Part shown: positions 58,301-64,000 of the stretch, one piece after another
Layout: every line of letters begins with the position of its first letter
Position numbering within the stretch: position 1 is the first letter of the stretch
NCBI GenBank assembly: GCA_027924645.1
Contig: BSBN01000849.1
Span: 10,186,001 to 10,250,000, forward strand
Origin: Cunninghamia lanceolata
Lineage: Eukaryota; Streptophyta; Pinopsida; Cupressales; Cupressaceae
Reading direction: 5' to 3'
Length of the DNA: 64,000 nucleotides
Translations under genes and position numbers: made by a program
Notes under the pieces: generated by a model
The model's input: only the letters and a program-made list of their open reading frames with translations
What the model was told of the DNA's origin: nothing
The model's database searches: none

Positions 58301-58570
58301 TGAATGGAAGGGATGTGGGCTTGAGATGTTGACATGAAAAGATGCACATAATAAAGAGGGGAAGATGAATAGAAAGGGTGGCAACTAGATCTAATTGAAC
58401 AAGAAAGCCATCATTGGAAGGGGAAATAGGAAGAGGGTTATGAGGACAATTGTTGAGGTGGGTTTAAGATTGGAAGAGAAGGATGAAGGGGATTTGGTCT
58501 TAAGAGTAGTGGTGGATGTAAGAGGAGTTTTGGATGGAGAAGAGGAACTAATGGGATGAAGAGAGGGGTT
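55400..58570. other. Unassigned stretch, no gene supported
   Basis: I see no protein motif, RNA gene or matched repeat pair. ORFs up to 137 codons (for example 56469-56882) are low in information and have no known signature. Regions such as 56200-56460 and 57980-58060 have a mixed, CG-containing look that could belong to LTRs with no partner in this window. Confidence 0.3.
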
Positions 58571-58573
58571 TAT

Positions 58574-58990
58574 CTAATAATCGGGGTTTGGGTTAATTGA
58601 AGAGGAATGAGAGGAAGCACAAAGTTTACGAATAGGACAATCTCTAATCAAATGACCATCTTGCATGCAACAAAAACAAGCATTTGGTTTATTAAGGTAT
58701 ACTACTAGTTGGTTCACAGAGAAACTAGGGCTGAAATGGTTTATAGAGTCAAGCACAGGTTGAGACAAGTTTACTTGTCAACATACGCAAGGATACACTC
58801 TTAAGCCAACAAATTTATCGGTATTGTTTTTGCACCAGACCACATGACCTAATTGAGTGGCCATCTCTTTAAGGGATGAAACGCTAGGTTGAGGAAGGGG
58901 AACTCCACCCACATCGAAATTAGACTTAAAAGATCCTTCAGGATGAAACTCAAAGTCCCAAGCTTACAAATAATAAATTTAGGTCCAAAT
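58574..58990 (-). pseudogene. Decayed retroelement fragment with a CCHC zinc knuckle
   Basis: The minus-strand frame contains ACFCCMQDGHLIRDCP, a CX2CX4HX4C knuckle, with an upstream frame reading FEFHPEGSF and SLKEMATQLGHVVWC before a stop near 58785. The layout (a conserved Trp/Gly-rich part, then a knuckle) recalls ORF1 of plant LINEs or gag-like host proteins derived from them. It has no valid start and no intact frame. Confidence 0.45.
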
Positions 58991-59022
58991 TATCCAATTT
59001 TGAAGGATGACTTGAGCCTGTT

Positions 59023-59660
59023 CAATGAATGAATGAATGAAGAATTTTAATAACGTCCACGAGGCCACAACAACCTATGGGACCTAGAACTGCACGCAGC
59101 CCTGCCTGAAATGGAACAACGAAACAAACACCCCCTAAGACACCTGTAAATATTTCTTGAGGTCCTCCCTTCTGCTGTGCAATTTGATCAAGATGTTTGT
59201 CGTTCTGCCCAACTTTGCCTCTTCAAACAAGGTGCTTAGGTTGGTGATTTTCAAAATGTCACTATAGCTAGAACGAATGTCGTTATATGCCTCGCACTCC
59301 AAGAGGAAGTGTCGTTCCATTTCCACGACACCTTTGTTGCAAAAAAAGCATATTCTCTTTTCCCACTCCTCTTTAAGAATCAACCATCTACCTGTTTCAC
59401 ATCTAAGATGATGCGAGCTCGTCCTAAGTTGAGCTATCAACATTTTCGCTTTCCACTTAATATCCTCTTCGATATAAACTTTTTCTTCATAATCGTTCCT
59501 GGGGTTAAATTCTTTGATATAGTAATCCTTTTTACGGCCCATTTGTTTTGTCCACATGAAGTCCCTAAATTTCTCTTCCATATTTTTTTTTTTCTTCATT
59601 AGCATTTGGACAGTCTTGGGTACTATGTCCCACTTAGATTTTGCCCCAAGAGATATACCC
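59023..59660 (-). pseudogene. 5'-truncated non-LTR retrotransposon (LINE-type) ORF end with tetranucleotide tail
   Basis: On the minus strand an open frame to 59135 ends with LRTSSHHLRCETGRW, EWEKRICFFCN and MERHFLLECEAYNDIR. This arrangement (a Cys pair followed by HFLLEC) is seen at the C-terminus of LINE-type reverse transcriptases. The frame continues upstream of the first ATG (59605) to about 59650 and is then lost, so the 5' part is missing. About 90 bases after the stop comes an ATTC/TTCA repeat (59025-59041), which would be the 3' tail. The polymerase core is absent. Confidence 0.5.
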
Positions 59661-60147
59661 GCCTATACCCGCCCGTGATGGAGTGTAGACCCAACCCTTG
59701 TTTTCCCACTTAGATTTTGCCCGTCGCTAAAAATGTAATTCGATTGGAACGCCGCTTCAAAAGGAAAAGAATCCCACGTCTTGAAGGAATTGAAATTCAA
59801 CAGATTTACCGACCTTTTGTTGAACGGGAGGCAACATTATCCGCCCGAATCCACGTCTGGAGGGACAACATTGTTGGTCGTTGTGCCTTTGCTGACGCAG
59901 GTGACATTAAATCAGCCGCCTTCAAAATTTACCACCTGGAAGACAACACAGTTCTAACGCGGAACTTGTCAAGCTCATCGGACGACTCAAAGAGCCCGAC
60001 ATTTCCAAGCCGTTAGATCAAAAATCCCTCCGGCACATATTAAGCTGGTCTCTCCTTTCCACTTTACTACTCGAGTAGGAATATCAGGAAGCTTGGCGTC
60101 GTCTGCTTGAGATCCTTAATAAAAATTGCAGGATCCAAACCCCAGGC
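59661..60147 (+). promoter_or_regulatory. Upstream region and probable 5' leader of the reticulon-like gene
   Basis: The stretch before the ATG at 60148 has more CG dinucleotides than surrounding repeat DNA. An 18-bp direct repeat (59629-59646 and 59705-59722) lies at its left edge. A 99-codon frame (59717-60016) begins only with TTG and shows no family motif. A TTGCAGG near 60128 could be a splice acceptor of a leader intron. No clear TATA box is seen. Confidence 0.4.
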
Positions 60148-60824
60148 ATGGCGGATCAGAGTTCTGAGGAGAATGTTGTTAACCGCTCGGTCATGGACAA
60201 CATAACAGAAAAGTTTCGCGGCCATCATTCTTTTTCGTCGTCATCTGACGATGTTGAAAGGCCGTCAATTACTTCCTCGTTTAACAGACTCAGTGGGAGA
60301 CATAAATCTGTGCATAGTCTCATCGGCATAAGAAAGGGTACGAGAAACATGCCTTACATTTTTTTCTGTTATTTGACAGAATTACGGTGGGTTTGTATAC
60401 GTAAAATAAAGTTTTCGTTAGTTTAATTAGCAACAGTTGACGTCTTACTGGGGGCAAATAGGCCAACATCTGCTGTACCCTTTAGCTATTTCATGTTACT
60501 AGACATATTTCTGGTTTTTAAGAAGAAATCTTATAAACCTTCAATTTTTTTTGCTTGTCATTTCTGATCAGTGTCATTTCTTTGGTTAACTTTTTTAAAT
60601 TTTTTTAGATACTTATTTGAATAACTGTGTTTTTTAATGGCAGCTGCTGATTTAGTGTTGTGGAGGAGTAAACAAGTGTTTGCTAGTTTTCTTGTTGGGG
60701 CGACTGTGCTGTGGATTTTGTTTGAAGGCGTGGAATATCCTCTACTCACGTTTGTTTGCCGTGTCCTAATTCTCTCACTGGCGATCTTGTTCATCGGGAT
60801 CAATTCTGCTGCCTTCTTGAAAAG
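60148..60824 (+). CDS. RTNLB: Reticulon-like protein, exons 1 and 2 (5' part of the gene)
   Basis: Exon 1 is 60148-60337, intron 1 is 60338-60643 (GT...AG, 306 bp) and exon 2 is 60644-60824, ending AAAAG before GTATGT. Joined, exon 1 ends IGIRK and exon 2 begins AADLVLWRSKQVFASF, which is the start of the reticulon homology domain (plant form: DVFLWR...). Exon 2 then gives the first hydrophobic hairpin (VGATVLWILFEGVEY and LLTFVC...LSLAILFIGI). Reticulons insert as wedge hairpins in the endoplasmic reticulum membrane and bend its tubules. The N-terminus (MADQSSEENVV, Ser-rich, charged) is of the plant RTNLB type. The exon phases are 1 and 2. The second hairpin and the end of the protein must lie beyond the window. 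No stop or frameshift is seen in the 123 codons. Confidence 0.88.
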
Positions 60825-63800
60825 GTATGTTGATTTTTTCGGGCGTTCATTTATATGCTCGAGTTTTTAGTTAGTTATCAGCATGGGAAAATTTTGTTGG
60901 TTCTGAATTGTTATGTTGACGGTTCGTGCTCGGGTTCGGCGGTTTGGTGACTTATTTTCCTGGGTTTGGCTGTACAATATATATAAATTTTCATGTAGAT
61001 ATTTTGAAAGGATTACGTTTATTTGAAAGGGTTTGGGTTTAAATTTGAAAGGATTGGGATTTTCTGGAAAGGATTAGAGTTTTAAGTCAAATGGTTGGTT
61101 GTGAGTAACAGCGTGGTTAGCAGTTTTCTCTTTCCATTTTTTTTTTGGTTTCTTATTCAATCTCTGTTTCACCCTTTTAAAGGCTTAGGGTTTAATTTTG
61201 GCCCCTTTTGTTGTACACAGTCAAAGTTGTTGGGGTGCTCTGGTGTAATACGCTCATGCAAAATTATGTTTCATGGTTTTTGTTCAAATTTCTTTTGGGT
61301 TATTTTTCATTTGCTAATAAATAGGCCAGATATTCTGCTTTAACATCTTGAAAGGACTGGCAATTTATTTTGGATCAGTTAGAAATATTTTGTTAATTTG
61401 TGGCCCCTGCTTTTGCTTGGTCTCTTCCTTTTAGAAGTAAATTTCCCATATCTGTTGTTAGTGTTTGTTCGGGGTCAGCTGGTTCAGCAGCTGGCAGTTG
61501 CATTACTACGGCTGATAGCTCAGCCGACAGAATGGAGGTAGATGAAAAGCCTGAGCTGTTCTGGGCAAAGGTGGGCTACAAAGAGCCGATTGACTGGCTT
61601 GTGCATTTGGAGCAGCATTGGAAGGAGCTTTATGGTTCAAGTACCCCCGAGGAGGTAATGGAGCAGGCCTATCGCCGCCTGTCTGGTAACCCGGTGAAGG
61701 TAACGGTGTCTGCTGGAGAAGGTATCCTGGACCTGTAGCTCCTGGGGCTGGGTGACAGGTCCCCCGTCTGGATCGTTGTGGATTAGGTGGTATGGTGGCT
61801 AGTTCTGGTGGCTCAGCTGCTGTGGGGGATCATCCTGGATTAATGATTAGTGGGTGTTCTATGGGCTAATAGATACAACTTTCTTTGTTCCTATTGTAAC
61901 CAGGGCTGCCTGTTCTGTCTGGGTAAGTGTTTTTAAAAGTTGTAGGGGGCAGGGCGAAAGTTTTTTTTTCCTTCCGCATGAGAAATTAAGATGTAAATTT
62001 GCCTATTTATCACAATCTTGGTAATCCAATATTGCATTTTTACATTACACTCATCAATGAATAAGTCAAATGAACTCTTGTGCAGAATTATAGGTAGTTT
62101 TTGTATATTTATTTTGAGAGGTAGGAGTCTGCTTGCTTGACAGGGATATATCTTACATGAATGCGGTATTCATTGAGACAAGATAGCCAGGTACTTCATT
62201 ATGATAGTTCTACAAATTCACATTAGAGTTGAGCTCACTCATTGGTTCATTTAGCATGTTTTAGTTCATTGAAACAGGATAGATCATTTTCATTCATTTA
62301 ACCAAGATAATTAAGTTGCACTTGATTATGCTAGCTGTTCAGATATTCACATTTGGGATTGTGCTCGTTTAGCCTGTTTCTTCAATTTTAATAAGCTCAT
62401 TTAGTACTCATTTAGTTGGTAATATAAATATTTACTTTAGAAATAAACCCATTTTTGTCCAGTCAGCCCATATATTCCATTTGCCATTTGAAATTAACAC
62501 ATTTACTGCCTAATCAAATGGCCCTTTACATTTTTATCATGTTGGCTGTATGGAATCTGGATTCTCACTTTAGAAATAAAGGGCATATTTTTTTCTTTCA
62601 CCCCATTCATACTGTTTTAGTTTTACCATGATTTGTTTGTATATGCAAGCCCACTTATGACCAAGTTGTTTCATTTGGCTCAAATGTTCCATTTGGTCCA
62701 TATGCTTCATTTGTTTATGTTCTGATATTATACTAAGTTGCCGAATTGGATTCGGGCATAGGTACGGGAACGTGGAATTCTGCTAATAATCGTAACAAAC
62801 AAATGGGATTAAATGAGAAATGTTTTAAATGTATAAGCTTTAAAGAACCAAAAAATGAAAAAGTAAAGAGTGTTAAATGTTTTGCTATAGTTTATCGTTA
62901 TCTGAATATTTTGTACAGTTTACAGCAAGAAAAAGTAAGGATGTTAAATATTTTTCTATACTTTATCATTATCCAAATATTTTGTATAGCTTATTGCTTT
63001 TTTATAATAAAGTGTACAAGTTCTGTTCTATCAACAAATGTTGGCTGATGAAACCAAACCAGAAATTCTTAATCTTGGGTAGAAGTCTTCAAAACTTAAG
63101 TAAAGTAGTGTTAAGAACTGACGAAAAGAAAATTGTCCACAATCGCCACCATCATGGGGTTTACAATCTTTACAGTTTTGGCCTGTATTCAATTCAAATA
63201 TTGACTGTTTAGAAGGATTTTTGCCGTGAACAGAAATTCAAAGAATTAAGGAGTAATGAATTTATGCATTCATCTATATTTACAAAAAACCAAAGAGAAT
63301 TTCTGAAACAAAATTCAACTCAACAGAAAGCCAAAAAAAATACACAAATTTAACAAAAAGTTTAATGCCATCTTTACAGAGGTGGATGAGAAACATGTTA
63401 AAAACAAAGATGACTATAAAAACAAAGGACTTGAACTGGCAAAATTGATATACAAATTGATATGTAAGTCTGTCCCTTCAATTCATTCTGTAGTCCTAAA
63501 ATTAGTACTGGGCAGTAGTAGTATTGCAGTGGGAAGTCAAGTATGGTCTAAAAAATCCACTAACAAAAATCCCAAAAATTCAAATTCTTTATATGAATAT
63601 CAAATTAATCAATTTCCAATCCCATCCCACAAATAAAATAAAAACCCTAAAATTTTAAATAAGATTCCAATTAATCATCATTGGACTTGTCTCTCCATAA
63701 TTGTAAATGCTATAGCCCCTCTCCGTGTGAGTGTGTCCTTAGATCCAATCAACTGGGTTAAAAATAATGTGACGACAGATATCATCGTACAATCTCCTAC

Positions 63801-64000
63801 ATCCTCCATAATGTTTCGTTGGAACTTCTGCCATGCTCGAGTAGGGTGAATCAGTTATGCCCATTGCCAACTCTTTAACTCTTGTTGTACAACGGATATT
63901 GTAGTGAACGGGGACCCGATAATGGAATCAAACATAATTCCAACTACGCTAGGCTGCTTTCAGTCTCTTATTTAATGAGAACGAGTCAACACAATGACAA
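60825..64000 (+). other. Start of a long intron of the reticulon-like gene
   Basis: It starts with a consensus donor (AAAAG/GTATGT). I found no sequence for the second reticulon hairpin on this strand up to the window end, so the intron is at least 3.1 kb. It is T-rich near its start, and 61400-61900 is GC-richer with an exon-like ORF. The rest (61900-64000) is AT-rich with no gene. Confidence 0.6.
61435..61738 (+). CDS. Exon-like ORF of unknown identity inside the intron
   Basis: The frame has an ATG at 61532 (MEVDEKPELFWAKVGYKEP), reads as a soluble protein with normal composition, and ends at a TAG at 61736-61738. It is preceded by a pyrimidine-rich CTTCCTTTTAG at about 61424-61434 and contains a possible donor GAAG/GTATCC near 61719. 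Base composition differs from the flanks. It cannot be the next reticulon exon: joined to exon 2 at that acceptor it meets a stop. It could be a captured gene fragment, a separate small gene or an alternative exon. Confidence 0.35.

Noticed and set aside
59717..60016. 99-codon frame upstream of the reticulon-like gene
   Set aside because: It begins with TTG rather than ATG, shows no family motif and overlaps the probable leader of the gene.

Overview
This is a stretch of a large, repeat-packed seed-plant nuclear genome. The evidence is stacked LTR retrotransposons of plant lineages (Sirevirus-like Copia, plant chromovirus, Ogre/Tat-like and other Ty3/Gypsy), primer sites for plant tRNAs, and one intron-containing plant gene of the reticulon family. 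Dense nesting and an intron longer than 3 kb fit a gymnosperm-sized genome, but the species cannot be named from this window. There are no bacterial features, no CRISPR arrays and no rRNA or tRNA genes.

Layout. 1-1260: 3' end of a Sirevirus-like Copia element. 1261-4101: older repeat DNA with a Gypsy-type LTR (2604-3243). 4102-11720: an LTR split by a complete, apparently very young Sirevirus-like element (4589-11702; LTRs look identical, duplicated target AAATTA, intact 1384-aa polyprotein). 11721-17699: a non-coding minus-strand LTR element. 18642-26033: a complete LTR element with duplicated target TATAT that has no protease, reverse transcriptase or integrase. It carries two intact unusual ORFs instead: a coiled-coil protein with four zinc knuckles, and a 1027-aa protein of unknown function. 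26398-41363: an Ogre/Tat-like gag-only element with LTRs of at least 2.2 kb (duplicated target ATGGG). Its left LTR holds an intact minus-strand chromovirus (27638-35575) and its right LTR holds a solo LTR (39924-41023, duplicated target ATCTC). 41364-44737: remains of another Sirevirus-like LTR with a nested solo LTR (43141-44642). 45009-51998: a small LTR element interrupted by a decayed gag-protease Gypsy element (45614-51317, duplicated target GAAGA), itself hit by a solo LTR (45721-46232, duplicated target ATAAC). 51999-58570: mostly unassigned, with AT microsatellites around a GC-rich island holding a long hairpin. 58574-59660: decayed non-LTR retrotransposon pieces. 60148 to the end: first two exons of a reticulon-like gene and the start of a long intron.

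How the parts relate. The Sirevirus-like elements at 1, 4589 and 18642 and the solo LTR at 43141 share LTR architecture: TGTTG...CA ends, a G-rich polypurine tract repeated several times, a stem that encloses the tract and the LTR start, and a run of small hairpins downstream of the TATA box. The pol-less element very probably relies on enzymes from an autonomous relative like 4589-11702. It also carries a relic of such a relative's LTR between its two ORFs. The only host gene supported is the reticulon-like gene.
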